Shown: positions 1-8,504 of the stretch, one piece after another
Position numbering within the stretch: the first letter of the stretch is position 1
How the letters are laid out: each line of letters begins with the position of its first letter
Assembly (NCBI GenBank): GCA_002796345.1
Contig: PCXC01000032.1
Coordinates: 1-37,517, forward strand
DNA: 37,517 bases
Direction of reading: 5' to 3'
From: Deltaproteobacteria bacterium CG11_big_fil_rev_8_21_14_0_20_42_23
Lineage (GTDB): Bacteria; UBA10199; 2-02-FULL-44-16
Position numbers and translations under genes: made by a program
The notes under the pieces: generated by a model
The model's database searches: none
What the model saw: only the letters and a program-made list of their open reading frames with translations
What the model was told of the DNA's origin: nothing

Positions 1-38
1 TCACGAATACGCTCATATTGAGCTTTTGTAAGTTCCAT
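1..38 (-). CDS. IS5-family transposase, N-terminal fragment (runs off window)
   Basis: An ATG on the minus strand at 38 opens a frame reading MELTKAQYERIR before leaving the window. A GGGAGGG Shine-Dalgarno-like stretch lies just upstream. This N-terminus matches what I know of IS5-family (IS427-like) transposase first ORFs, which often begin MELTxxQYERI and continue with a short helix-turn-helix region. Only 12 residues are visible, so the call rests on this short match plus the terminal-repeat-like sequence beside it. Whether the element is intact cannot be seen. Confidence 0.55.
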   Translation of the reverse strand, partial: MELTKAQYERIR

Positions 39-93
39 CCCTCCCACATCTCACTTTATCTCTTCTTTGTCAATTAGTGTTAACACGCCCTAA
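1..93 (-). mobile_element. Right end of an IS5-family insertion sequence
   Basis: Read on the minus strand, 93 to 39 starts TTAGGGCGTGTTAACACTAA and leads through about 55 bases to the transposase ATG. That is the usual spacing between an IS5-family terminal repeat and its transposase. The flanking CTAA fits the short TA-type target used by IS427-group elements (family knowledge). The other end and the target duplication are outside the window. The same 11-base tip, TTAGGGCGTGT, recurs at 21848-21858 and 24788-24798. Confidence 0.5.
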
Positions 94-3000
94 ACTGAAA
101 CTCCTTCCTCGCGGCCTTCATCCGGCACGTTTTGGAGAAATCTTCGCTCAGTTTTTCAACAGCAAAACTATTTCTGACGATAGAGTCATCGACAGCACTG
201 AAGAGTATGGACAAATAAAAAGCTTTTTGAATGAACTTGCCTTTCAAGATCTCTTGGAAAAAGGAAAAAAATTCTTAGAAGGCTCTTCTTCGCAGGTTGA
301 AGACTTTACACGTGATGATTTTTTTGTCCTTCAGCAAATACTTGAGAAGCGATTTTCGCATTTTGTTACAGCAAATCAACACGAACGACTCACAGAGTTT
401 TACAACAGACTCGATCTTAAAAAACTAAGCAGTGAAAGCGCGCTTCATTCTCTTGAAGACAAAATCCCTTCGCTCAGTCAGCTCACCGGCTCTTTATTGG
501 AAAACAAATCTCTTGATGAACGAAAGCAGCTCGAAGTTGATGGCTTTATTCTCTCTGTGCTAAAACATAAGCCCGAACACATAAGTATTACCATCTTCAA
601 TGACATTTTAAAGCAGCTCAACCATAGATCTGAAACTTTACAAAATGCTATCCTTGGAAAACCTGGAAAATCGCCCAGTTCAATTTATGCTGATTTTCTT
701 CAAAAAGCCGAAGAAGGCATCGGCCCATCTGGAGCCAGTGATTACAAGCATATCCTCGTGTGGGGAACTCATGTTGGGCATCCAGCTGCTTACGCAGCTT
801 ACTTGCATGTTCTTCAACATTCATCCCATCCATTTTGGAAAATAAATCCAGAAGGAAAACAAACAGAATGGTTGTCACTCTCACCATTCATTAAATACGA
901 TCTTATTGAAAATATTCTTTCTCGTGATGATGTCCCCTCTGGAATAAGAGCAGATCTTAAAGCTGGTTTTCAAAGCTTTCGAGAGAAAGCAAAAGCTACA
1001 GTCTCTGAAGAATACCGAAAATATACTCCAGTTGGTATCGCGCTGTTGATTGAAGTTCAAAGTTTCCGTGACAAAAAACTTTTTGGAAATCTAGAAGAAA
1101 TTTACAAACAAAACCATTCAAAAAAAGAATACAAAGAACCAGACTATTCCAACCTGGGCACAGCACTGATCAATGATATGTTTAACAACTCAGGAGCTAC
1201 AAGCATTGCAATGACCCTAGCAGACCTGTCTCTCTGGCGCGGTAATTCAATTGGCATGGAAGAACTGAAGCGAGTGGTCAACGAAGGACAAGGTGGAGTA
1301 AGCGAAAGCTTAGATGAACTCTTTACCATTGAATCTCTTGCTTCACAAAGTAGAAATGTCATGGAAGAGAGACCTATTGCACCAGAATTGGATGAAAAAC
1401 AAAAACAATGTTCTGAAGATGCATTCGATTTTTTTGATAATGGCATCAATGTAAAAGCCGTTCTTGCTTGGACTGAGAAAAAAGCTCAGGGAGGTGGAAA
1501 TAGTGGCATTTATCAAATTCAGAGAACTTTTTTAAAATTCGAAGATCTCCTCAAAAAATATCCCAAAAAAATAATCCACAACGCATATGAAATTTATATT
1601 GGGGGCGTAAAAGCAAAACAAAATGATCTCGACTTAGGTTTCATTGATACACTCGAACGCAGCGGAAAATATAAGAGCGAACAAGAAAAACCCATCGATG
1701 CGCTTGCCTTTGTTTTTCGCAATGAAGACGACAGAAGAAATGAAAAGGCCTTTGGAATTATTACACAACTTGCCACGGAAGCATTGAAGGAAGATGGCAG
1801 CAGAGATCAAAATACTTTAGCAAAAAAAATGCTCGAAGATTTAGAATCTGCCCTGGTCTCTAGCGAGCATATCCAAGCCTTGCTCGAGCAAGCGAGCTAC
1901 GAGCATGACGATAGACTACAATTCAAGATGCATTTTCAGTATAACAGCAAAGCATTTTTGAATGACACGCCAAAGTTCAAGCAAGATGCTGAACACCTCA
2001 AGCAAAACAAAAATGTTTATGTGGGAATTTTAAAACGTGCAGCAGAAGAAGACGGCACATTTACTCTCAGATCAGCAGGAAAATTATTAGAAATGTATCA
2101 ATTATTTCATGAAACCAAAAATGAACCCTTTTTAAAAGAAACTTTGGTCACTTTGGATATTCAATCCATTGTTAAACACTTTGAAACCCGAAGACCATCA
2201 AATACATCAGCAACTATTATTATGAGACTTGCCATGCTTGGAAACCAAAAGGCCATGCAATATCTCTTCACGGCTTGGAAGGCGAATCCTCGTAATATAA
2301 ACTATCTTCTTACTGAAATGCTTAATAATGATAACTTTGAACAAGCTCAGCAAGAAGTGCTCAACTTCGTGGAAACTCAGCTGTATGGCGAACATCCCGA
2401 CGAAGCCTTTTTACTTTTAAAAGCTGCTGCCAACAATAGAGTTGTGGGTTCGTTCGAAATTCTTGGCCGCTTAGCACGCTTTGATGAACAGTTTCGCGAT
2501 CAAGCCGTTGAACTTATCTTCACCCGAAATGCAGATGGAGCGCCTTCGTTTGAACAAGAGCTTGTTCGCAATCAACTGATCAACGACTGGGTAAATCTTG
2601 TAGACAGTGATCAAGCGAGTGAAGAGTTCATTTCTTATTTAAGCGATATTGCAAACAGTGAAAATTCTGTTCCTCTTTACGATTTAGAAGATAGCATCGC
2701 CTCCTACAACGAACGCAGAGCTGAAGAAGCAAAAGCAGCGGCCGAAGAAGAAGCAAGGAAAGCGGAAGCTCCAGCAGAAGCACCTGAAGATTCAACTCCA
2801 GCTATCACCCTTGGCGCTATTCCAAATAGTGTTGATAGTGAAAACGAAGATGATGTCGACCTACAAGAAGTTTACAGCCAAGCCTTAAACACAACAAACA
2901 TCGGCATCAGAAGCCATGCCATTGATGTACTTTTTGAACATATCAACTCGCCAACCCAAGGTGCAGATGCCGCTGGATACCTTCGTGAACTTACGCTCAA

Positions 3001-3244
3001 TCTTCCAGTTAATGAAAACGGAAGTATGTTTATCGAAAATATTATAAGTGGGCTCTTGCTTACACCAACTTCTACCACAAACACGATAGATGCTCTTGAT
3101 GACCTTGTGGCATACTGCGAATCTTATATCAGCACCGAAACCGAACGTTGCAGTGTCATCTTAAGTGCCATGAAGGAAAGCGATACTGCACCCTATTCAA
3201 GTTTGGCTGCGGATTTGCTCGCTACTCTTGAGAGTGAAGAATAG
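77..3244 (+). CDS. Large helical protein of unknown function, possibly 5'-disrupted by the IS
   Basis: This long frame encodes up to 1055 residues. I recognise no family. The protein is soluble-looking, charged and rich in predicted helices, without an obvious signal peptide or membrane span, and resembles an alpha-solenoid in texture (inference). Residues of about 880-925 form a Glu/Ala/Lys-rich stretch, likely coiled coil or linker, ending in a Pro/Ala-rich patch. The only start near the 5' end is a GTG at 77 that lies inside the IS terminal repeat and has no Shine-Dalgarno. The first in-frame ATG is several hundred residues in. The native start has therefore probably been lost or replaced by the insertion. 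The reading frame is otherwise open to the TAG at 3242-3244. Confidence 0.6.
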   Translation: MLTRPKLKLLPRGLHPARFGEIFAQFFNSKTISDDRVIDSTEEYGQIKSFLNELAFQDLLEKGKKFLEGSSSQVEDFTRDDFFVLQQILEKRFSHFVTANQHERLTEFYNRLDLKKLSSESALHSLEDKIPSLSQLTGSLLENKSLDERKQLEVDGFILSVLKHKPEHISITIFNDILKQLNHRSETLQNAILGKPGKSPSSIYADFLQKAEEGIGPSGASDYKHILVWGTHVGHPAAYAAYLHVLQHSSHPFWKINPEGKQTEWLSLSPFIKYDLIENILSRDDVPSGIRADLKAGFQSFREKAKATVSEEYRKYTPVGIALLIEVQSFRDKKLFGNLEEIYKQNHSKKEYKEPDYSNLGTALINDMFNNSGATSIAMTLADLSLWRGNSIGMEELKRVVNEGQGGVSESLDELFTIESLASQSRNVMEERPIAPELDEKQKQCSEDAFDFFDNGINVKAVLAWTEKKAQGGGNSGIYQIQRTFLKFEDLLKKYPKKIIHNAYEIYIGGVKAKQNDLDLGFIDTLERSGKYKSEQEKPIDALAFVFRNEDDRRNEKAFGIITQLATEALKEDGSRDQNTLAKKMLEDLESALVSSEHIQALLEQASYEHDDRLQFKMHFQYNSKAFLNDTPKFKQDAEHLKQNKNVYVGILKRAAEEDGTFTLRSAGKLLEMYQLFHETKNEPFLKETLVTLDIQSIVKHFETRRPSNTSATIIMRLAMLGNQKAMQYLFTAWKANPRNINYLLTEMLNNDNFEQAQQEVLNFVETQLYGEHPDEAFLLLKAAANNRVVGSFEILGRLARFDEQFRDQAVELIFTRNADGAPSFEQELVRNQLINDWVNLVDSDQASEEFISYLSDIANSENSVPLYDLEDSIASYNERRAEEAKAAAEEEARKAEAPAEAPEDSTPAITLGAIPNSVDSENEDDVDLQEVYSQALNTTNIGIRSHAIDVLFEHINSPTQGADAAGYLRELTLNLPVNENGSMFIENIISGLLLTPTSTTNTIDALDDLVAYCESYISTETERCSVILSAMKESDTAPYSSLAADLLATLESEE

Positions 3245-3313
3245 AAACACTTCACTTGCAGAGCTAGATAAGGCTTGCTAGGACATGCGGTGCTTTAATA
3301 AAATTTAGCGCAT

Positions 3314-3427
3314 GTCATCGCGAGGAACTGAAAGTGACGTGGCGATCTCGATTTTAGAATTGTCAGAGGGGATTGCCCGCCTGCCGGACGGGCAGGCCGC
3401 GCTTTGCTTCGCAAAACTCGCAATGAC
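3314..3427. repeat. Dispersed palindromic intergenic repeat (GTCAT...ATGAC), copy 1
   Basis: This intergenic element is bounded by GTCATCGCGAG at 3314-3324 and CTCGCAATGAC ending at 3427, which are near-perfect inverted ends. Its core matches, in reverse orientation, the copy at 13164-13238. It carries an extra small hairpin at 3379-3397 (GCCTGCC, 5-base loop, GGCAGGC) that the 13164 copy lacks. An open frame across the repeat (3312-3512) has no sign of being a gene. The rest of 3245-3456 holds only an 8-bp inverted repeat (3282-3289 with 3309-3316). Confidence 0.8.
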
Positions 3428-3456
3428 AGAATTAGCAATATTGTCTACACGCCGTA

Positions 3457-5160
3457 ATGAGCAAGCCTATGAAAAAGCAATTATCTTCATTTCCTCATTC
3501 ATTTTTTTCTAAACGCCACATCTTTTTTCTGGCGCTGCTTCTTTCTCTTGTTCATATCTCCTCACTTTCTGCAGAGACAAACAAAACCTTTTCACAGCTA
3601 ATGCAGCAGCCAAAGGTCTTGGCGCAAATTACGCCACGAGATATCTCTCCCAAAACTCTCCACACTTTTTATGCATCACATCACTACAAACAATTCTGGA
3701 CTGATGAAAAAAAATTGAATGACGCCGGAATTGAACTGATCAAAATAGTACTGAGCAGTAATAAAAAAGGACTCTCACCAAAAGATTATCACCAAGATCT
3801 TATCGTAAAATTGTTGGCAACGAAAAAAGGAAAAATAAAGTGGAAGCGAAAATTAAAACCACAAGAGATAGCTTCGCTTGAACTTGCTCTCACTAATGCA
3901 GCCCTCAACTACACTGTTCATCTGCATCGCGGAAAGTTAAACGATGAAACATACACTCCACGAAAAGTAAGTGACGTTGAAAGACAAAATATAGCGCCTC
4001 ATCTTTTTAAAGCTGCAACTGAAAAAAAACTTGAAGATTTTTTTTCGGCATATGAGCCCACATTAAAACTTTATGCCAATTTATTGGATCTTTTAGAAGA
4101 AATAGAAGAGTTCGTTGAAAAAACTTCAGAATGGAAAACTATTCCACCTCAAGAAACCATTGAAACCCTGAATGAAGAAAAACCATCTCTCCCGCTTATC
4201 CGCTCTAGGCTTGCGTTTTGGGGCGATCTTAAATCACGCCATGATAATGCAAGCATGCTTTATTCTGAAGAAGTAAAAGAAGCAATTATCACTTTTCAAC
4301 ATCGTCACGGTTTAGAATCTGATGGAAAAATAGGCAGACAAACCATTCAAGCATTAAATGTGAATCCTCAAGAGAGAAAAAATCAAATCATCGCCAACCT
4401 CGAACGTCTTCGCCATCTTCCTCATACCTTAGAAAATCGTTACCTTTGGGTGAACGTTCCCAACTACAGCTTGCAGCTGTTTGAAAATGAAAACGAACTC
4501 ATCAACATGAAAGTAATTGTAGGCCAAGAAAAACGGCCCACTCCAATTTTTCACAACACCATCCGCTATATTGTTTTTAGTCCTGTTTGGAATGTACCCT
4601 ACACTATTGCCGTTGAAGACAAAGTGCCTGAACTTATACAAGATCCAAGCTATGCAGAAAAAATGAACTTACTTGTTTATCACGCCGCAAATGGAAAAGA
4701 AGAAATTGATCCCACAACTATTGAATGGGAAAAATACAAAGATGCAAAAGAAGATGAATTCCCTTTTCGCTTTGTTCAAGCGCCTGGAAACAACAATGCT
4801 CTTGGCCATATGAAATTTATGTTTCCCAATAAGCATGCGGTTTATCTTCACGACACTTCAAGTAGATCGCTCTTTCAGAAACACCACCGCGCTTTTAGCT
4901 CTGGATGTATTCGCCTGGAAAAGCCCATGTGGCTTGCGCAATATCTCCTAAACGATAAAAAAAATTGGGGCGAAAAGAAAATCTTTGAATCCATGAACAA
5001 ACCAGAAGAAACAACAGTCTATATCAAAAAACCACTTCCTATTTACATCAATTATTGGACCGCATGGAAAAACAAAGAAGATAAAATGGAATTTCGCGAA
5101 GACATTTACAAGCTCGATCGAAATATTTCAAACCATTTGCTGTCGACGGGAAAGCATTGA
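3457..5160 (+). CDS. L,D-transpeptidase, YcbB/LdtD-like
   Basis: The 567-residue product starts with basic residues and a hydrophobic signal segment (about residues 20-40, ending near SLSAET), so it is exported to the periplasm. A peptidoglycan-binding helical domain lies near residues 270-300 (EEVKEAIITFQHRHGLESDG). A YkuD catalytic domain follows at roughly 328-510, with the signature HD..S and SSGCIRL; Cys484 is the expected nucleophile. The long N-terminal region and total length fit the E. coli YcbB/LdtD type, which makes 3-3 peptide crosslinks in murein (family knowledge). ATG 3457 and ATG 3469 are both possible starts, and neither has a good ribosome-binding site. It converges with the abiE-like pair 17 bases downstream. 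Confidence 0.9.
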   Translation: MSKPMKKQLSSFPHSFFSKRHIFFLALLLSLVHISSLSAETNKTFSQLMQQPKVLAQITPRDISPKTLHTFYASHHYKQFWTDEKKLNDAGIELIKIVLSSNKKGLSPKDYHQDLIVKLLATKKGKIKWKRKLKPQEIASLELALTNAALNYTVHLHRGKLNDETYTPRKVSDVERQNIAPHLFKAATEKKLEDFFSAYEPTLKLYANLLDLLEEIEEFVEKTSEWKTIPPQETIETLNEEKPSLPLIRSRLAFWGDLKSRHDNASMLYSEEVKEAIITFQHRHGLESDGKIGRQTIQALNVNPQERKNQIIANLERLRHLPHTLENRYLWVNVPNYSLQLFENENELINMKVIVGQEKRPTPIFHNTIRYIVFSPVWNVPYTIAVEDKVPELIQDPSYAEKMNLLVYHAANGKEEIDPTTIEWEKYKDAKEDEFPFRFVQAPGNNNALGHMKFMFPNKHAVYLHDTSSRSLFQKHHRAFSSGCIRLEKPMWLAQYLLNDKKNWGEKKIFESMNKPEETTVYIKKPLPIYINYWTAWKNKEDKMEFREDIYKLDRNISNHLLSTGKH

Positions 5161-5177
5161 TGGGATTATGTTTATCG

Positions 5178-5903
5178 CTACAATAACTCACAAATTTGAA
5201 AAAGAGCTATTTTGATTTTTTTATCTAACCCAGCTCTTTCTTCCAAAAGTAAATAATCTCTTAGTTCATCATCAATGTCTTTTTGTGTGAGCTTTTTAGC
5301 TTGATCCATTAACCTTTCTTTAAATTCTTTAAACGTCATTTGTTTTGGTAATTTCACTTTTCTTTGCGAGTGAACATTTTTCAAACGCACTTTCAACGTT
5401 TCTTTATCCGGTTTGATTTTTAAAATAGAGTGGAAAAAGTAGATATCATAAAGATCCCTTATTAAACCTCGTTCATTCCAAGCGGCTAATTTATTTGAAA
5501 GCGAAACATCAAAACTCATTACCGAAACAATATGCGGGAATTGATTATTTTGCTTTGAAAGCGAACTTGTACTTATAGGTTCTGTCTTACACGCTTTCGA
5601 AACATTCACCTCAATTTGAGTTTGATACTGTTGATATTGTATTGATACGCGAAGCGAAGTTGAGTGAAATGCTGCTTCAATTTTTGCGCCTGGCAATTCT
5701 TGAAGCAATTTTTTAATCAAAGGATACACCTCTTTTTTTGATGAAAAAGGAACAAAAACATAATCCAGATCATTTGTATAACGAGGACAATCCAGCAGCC
5801 GCAAAACCATACCTCCCTTGAGAATAGCGTTCTTAGGATAAAGTTCAGCCATTCGGTTTATAATCCAAACCATCAGTGCTTCATTTGAATGAATATCAAT
5901 CAT
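5178..5903 (-). CDS. AbiEii-like nucleotidyltransferase toxin
   Basis: The 241-residue product has the AbiEii/AbiGii nucleotidyltransferase signature near its N-terminus: LKGGMVLRLL followed by CPRYTNDLDYVF (Lys29, Gly30-Gly31, Arg41, Thr43, Asp45, Asp47). The Gly-Gly helix start and the two Asp residues are the expected nucleotide and metal site. A later segment, LAAWNERGLIRDLYDIYFF (about 165-185), matches the conserved Lys/Arg-Asp helix of the family. It overlaps the upstream regulator gene by 8 bases, so the two are translationally coupled, as in type IV AbiE systems that limit phage or stabilise plasmids (family knowledge). The gene and its partner look more AT-rich than their neighbours, suggesting transfer. 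The actual target is unknown. Confidence 0.82.
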   Translation of the reverse strand: MIDIHSNEALMVWIINRMAELYPKNAILKGGMVLRLLDCPRYTNDLDYVFVPFSSKKEVYPLIKKLLQELPGAKIEAAFHSTSLRVSIQYQQYQTQIEVNVSKACKTEPISTSSLSKQNNQFPHIVSVMSFDVSLSNKLAAWNERGLIRDLYDIYFFHSILKIKPDKETLKVRLKNVHSQRKVKLPKQMTFKEFKERLMDQAKKLTQKDIDDELRDYLLLEERAGLDKKIKIALFQICELL

Positions 5904-6495
5904 GAAAGAAACTCCTTACAAAGCTTACAAATTTTTTATTTTTATATTTTTTGAGATAACGATCTATAATTTTTAAATTAAGTTTCTCGAGGGCAATGTC
6001 GGAAAAAATATCGAAAGAGTATCGTTGTCCCTTAAGGTGATAATAGAGCGTGTCTAAAAAAGCTTTTTCTTTATTTGCCATCCAAATGCCGTTACTCACT
6101 TCAAAACCAAAAAACAAATGTGGTGAAATACCTAAATGAATAATCTCCCCATATGTACTTTGGTATTTTCTTTTTTTCCCAATTTTTATTGCATATACGG
6201 TTTTTGCTGGAACTGAACCAATCAGCATGTGTTTGCTTAAGGCAGTACCTAAACTTAGATATGATTTTGCTTGAAGTCTTTGACTTAGCACTTCTAAATT
6301 TGGATTTTGAGAAACAAATATTCCTCGAATAAATGAAGTGAGAATGCCTTCTTTTTCTAACTTACTCACCTCGCGATAAAACTGAAGTTTACTTCCAACT
6401 TGTAAAAGGGTTTGTAGCTCTGAAGTACTGAAAACCCCTTCATTTTTCACCAAAAAATCAGCTATAACTTCCTGTTTTTTCTTGTTTAATTTCAT
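5896..6495 (-). CDS. AbiEi-like antitoxin / transcriptional regulator
   Basis: The 199-residue product begins with a winged-helix-like N-terminus (about residues 1-65, including GVFSTSELQTLLQVGSKLQF), followed by an AbiEi-type body with KTVYAIKIGKKRKYQ and MANKEKAFLDTLYYHLKG. Family members neutralise the AbiEii toxin and repress their own promoter by binding inverted repeats (established for Streptococcus AbiE). It lies directly upstream of the nucleotidyltransferase and overlaps it by 8 bases. The start at 6495 sits about 10 bases from a strong -10 box with no Shine-Dalgarno, so the mRNA appears nearly leaderless. I am confident of the pairing, less so of the exact subfamily. Confidence 0.8.
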   Translation of the reverse strand: MKLNKKKQEVIADFLVKNEGVFSTSELQTLLQVGSKLQFYREVSKLEKEGILTSFIRGIFVSQNPNLEVLSQRLQAKSYLSLGTALSKHMLIGSVPAKTVYAIKIGKKRKYQSTYGEIIHLGISPHLFFGFEVSNGIWMANKEKAFLDTLYYHLKGQRYSFDIFSDIALEKLNLKIIDRYLKKYKNKKFVSFVRSFFHD

Positions 6496-6537
6496 ACGGA
6501 CAGTAACTATACAAAAACTGATACTTTCTGTCCATAT
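6494..6537 (-). promoter_or_regulatory. abiE-like promoter within an inverted-repeat operator
   Basis: On the minus strand a TGGACA -35 box (6529-6534) and a TATAGT -10 box (6506-6511) are separated by exactly 17 bases. An inverted repeat, ATACGGACAG (6494-6503) and CTGTCCATAT (6528-6537), matches in 9 of 10 positions. One arm covers the -35 box and the other covers the expected transcription start and the ATG. Binding of a dimer or multimer of the regulator would block polymerase. The expected start site (about 6498-6500) leaves only a few bases before the start codon. Confidence 0.7.
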
Positions 6538-6575
6538 AAAAATTCTGGTACTAGCTCCTGCGTCTCATCCATCGC

Positions 6576-8354
6576 TTACAATTTTGCTTCAATGGCCCGC
6601 GCTATTTGATTTCTCACTTCGTACAGCGCATTTGGATCTACCGCTGTCACTCCTTGCACATCCGGAAACAGTTGCTGTGCAAATGCCTTTGCAAGATCTT
6701 CTTCGCCTAGACTTTTGAGCATATTCAAATATTCGTAGTCTTCTAAACCCTCGCGAATAAGCTTAAGCCGCATTGAAGCAAGTGGAATACCTCGTTCACC
6801 ACCGATACGAGACGGCAAACCCGGATACAACAAGGTTCCGTCGCCTGATCCTGAGAAAGCACACAAACCTCCCTCATTCCATGAGCTGGAGAGTTGTTCG
6901 GCAACTGAAAAATAAAGTTCTCCTCCAACATCCTGCTGGAACGTAAACCATTCCATTGCTCTTGCTTGCAACGCTGAAGCATCTATCACATACGAAGGAT
7001 AACCCGTAAACCCTTCTCCCACGCTGGTTTCACAACCATTTCCACATCCATGGGAAAGACAAGATTGATACCACCACAATTCATGCTTTGGATTTGAGCT
7101 GAGAAAATCATCGTAATCGTCGCGCTCTCCAAACGGCAAACCTGTGCCAACCCAGTTAATTGCGGGAACTAAAATATCAATCAGTGAAGTAAGATTATTT
7201 GCCTTCGCTTGAGGAAAACCTGTGGTCACCAAAGTCTGCATGCCAGACAATTGAACAGCAGGCGCTATTTGCTGAATGGACTGCCAAGTACAACCGTTTG
7301 GTGGCTCATCACAAGTGTAGTGAAAAAGTGTTGTTCCGTTCCAAGCTTTTTCTTGCCAATGCTGCATGCGGAAGAGCAGCTCTTGCGGAATGTTTTGCAC
7401 ACCTGCTGCGAGTTCAGATCGCATGCTGGTAAGTTTTGCGAAGGGAAGCCGTGTTTTATTACTCCCTTTTAAAAAGGGTTCGTAGAGTTCATCAAAGTGA
7501 TTCCAACTCTGCCCTTGCCGTGGCCAGCCGTACACAAATGAATCGAGTGAAATGCGATGGTCCAAAGCAAAACGTGCATACATCGTATTGTAATATTCTA
7601 TTCCAGCATCTCCACCACACTCATTGTACCCTCCATGATGTGCACCGCACGCAGCATCCCAGCCAATACCAAACGCAGTTTTCAAACTTGAAGTTGAAGG
7701 AAGCGCAAAATTATAGACATGAAGCGAAATGGGAACACTCATATCGCCGTCGCTCGTTTGAAGGTTTACCGTTCCCAAATACGAGCCAGCCTCAGCATCT
7801 TGTGGAACTAAAACTTCAATCCACAATACTCTGGTTTCGTTTGGAGCAATCGACAAAGGAAAGATATTTCTTTTTTCATGAAACACTTCATCTTCTGCTG
7901 GAATAAGAGGATCTGGCCAAAACCCTGCGGCACCTTCATCGTTTGAAGCTTGGGGCACGTGATAAAGTTCCTCAAGATAAACAGTAAATTGCTCTTTTGG
8001 AATGACATGGTTATTTTGATGAGAGAGATCCGAAAGCGTAACAGCCTCAATCTGCTTTCCCAAAGCTTCACCATTCATCACCACCTGAAAAGCTTCGAAT
8101 TCATTTTTCGCTGCAGAAATGCCAAATGTTTCAACGTAAGGAACAGCATCTTGAGGTCTGTATTTTCTGTTCACTTGATCAAGCCCTATCCATTTCGGAA
8201 CAGCGCTGACATCCACACCAATTTCTTCAATGACTGGCGTTGTGGGAAACCCTTCCGAAGGTGGCGGTGACGACGTGAGGCTCTTTGTTTTTGTTCCCGA
8301 CGAACCGCAAGAAAGAAGAAAAAGGAAAGAACAGAACAAGGTGAAGCGCTTCAT
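6576..8354 (-). CDS. Lipoprotein with DUF4091-type glycoside-hydrolase-like domain
   Basis: The 592-residue product has a lipoprotein signal peptide with lipobox LLSC (Cys16) and a Ser/Thr/Pro-rich linker, so it should be membrane-anchored on the outer side. The N-terminal half contains a beta-sandwich region with the phrase VPQDAEAGSYLGTVNLQ, typical of proteins carrying DUF4091. The C-terminus has the DUF4091 signature RLKLIREGLEDYEYLNML (about residues 540-557). Such proteins resemble glycoside hydrolases, but their substrates are mostly unknown. There is a strong ribosome-binding site, GGAGG, just before the ATG. The downstream end faces the abiE promoter region. Confidence 0.8.
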   Translation of the reverse strand: MKRFTLFCSFLFLLSCGSSGTKTKSLTSSPPPSEGFPTTPVIEEIGVDVSAVPKWIGLDQVNRKYRPQDAVPYVETFGISAAKNEFEAFQVVMNGEALGKQIEAVTLSDLSHQNNHVIPKEQFTVYLEELYHVPQASNDEGAAGFWPDPLIPAEDEVFHEKRNIFPLSIAPNETRVLWIEVLVPQDAEAGSYLGTVNLQTSDGDMSVPISLHVYNFALPSTSSLKTAFGIGWDAACGAHHGGYNECGGDAGIEYYNTMYARFALDHRISLDSFVYGWPRQGQSWNHFDELYEPFLKGSNKTRLPFAKLTSMRSELAAGVQNIPQELLFRMQHWQEKAWNGTTLFHYTCDEPPNGCTWQSIQQIAPAVQLSGMQTLVTTGFPQAKANNLTSLIDILVPAINWVGTGLPFGERDDYDDFLSSNPKHELWWYQSCLSHGCGNGCETSVGEGFTGYPSYVIDASALQARAMEWFTFQQDVGGELYFSVAEQLSSSWNEGGLCAFSGSGDGTLLYPGLPSRIGGERGIPLASMRLKLIREGLEDYEYLNMLKSLGEEDLAKAFAQQLFPDVQGVTAVDPNALYEVRNQIARAIEAKL

Positions 8355-8426
8355 CGAAAGCCTCCTTTTTTAGATATTTTTTTCATAGGCCGCCGAGTCT
8401 AAACTTTCTTTTTAGGGGAGAGCAAG

Positions 8427-8466
8427 ATTAAAAAAACAGGAACCATTTCTTCTGAGGTTCCTGTTT
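8427..8466 (-). terminator. Rho-independent terminator of the aldolase gene
   Basis: The arms AAACAGGAACC (8434-8444) and GGTTCCTGTTT (8456-8466) form an 11-bp stem with an 11-base loop. On the minus strand the stem runs into a T-rich tract, placed about 40 bases after the aldolase stop codon. Confidence 0.85.
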
Positions 8467-8504
8467 AAATATTTGAAATACATCATAATTTTTAAAGCGA
8501 GCTC

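Noticed and set aside
3282-3316. Inverted repeat GACATGCG/CGCATGTC as a terminator of the large helical-protein gene
   Set aside because: The loop is 19 bases long and no T-run follows, so termination is not supported.
3312-3512. 66-aa open frame before the L,D-transpeptidase
   Set aside because: It is made almost entirely of the dispersed palindromic repeat and has no ribosome-binding site.
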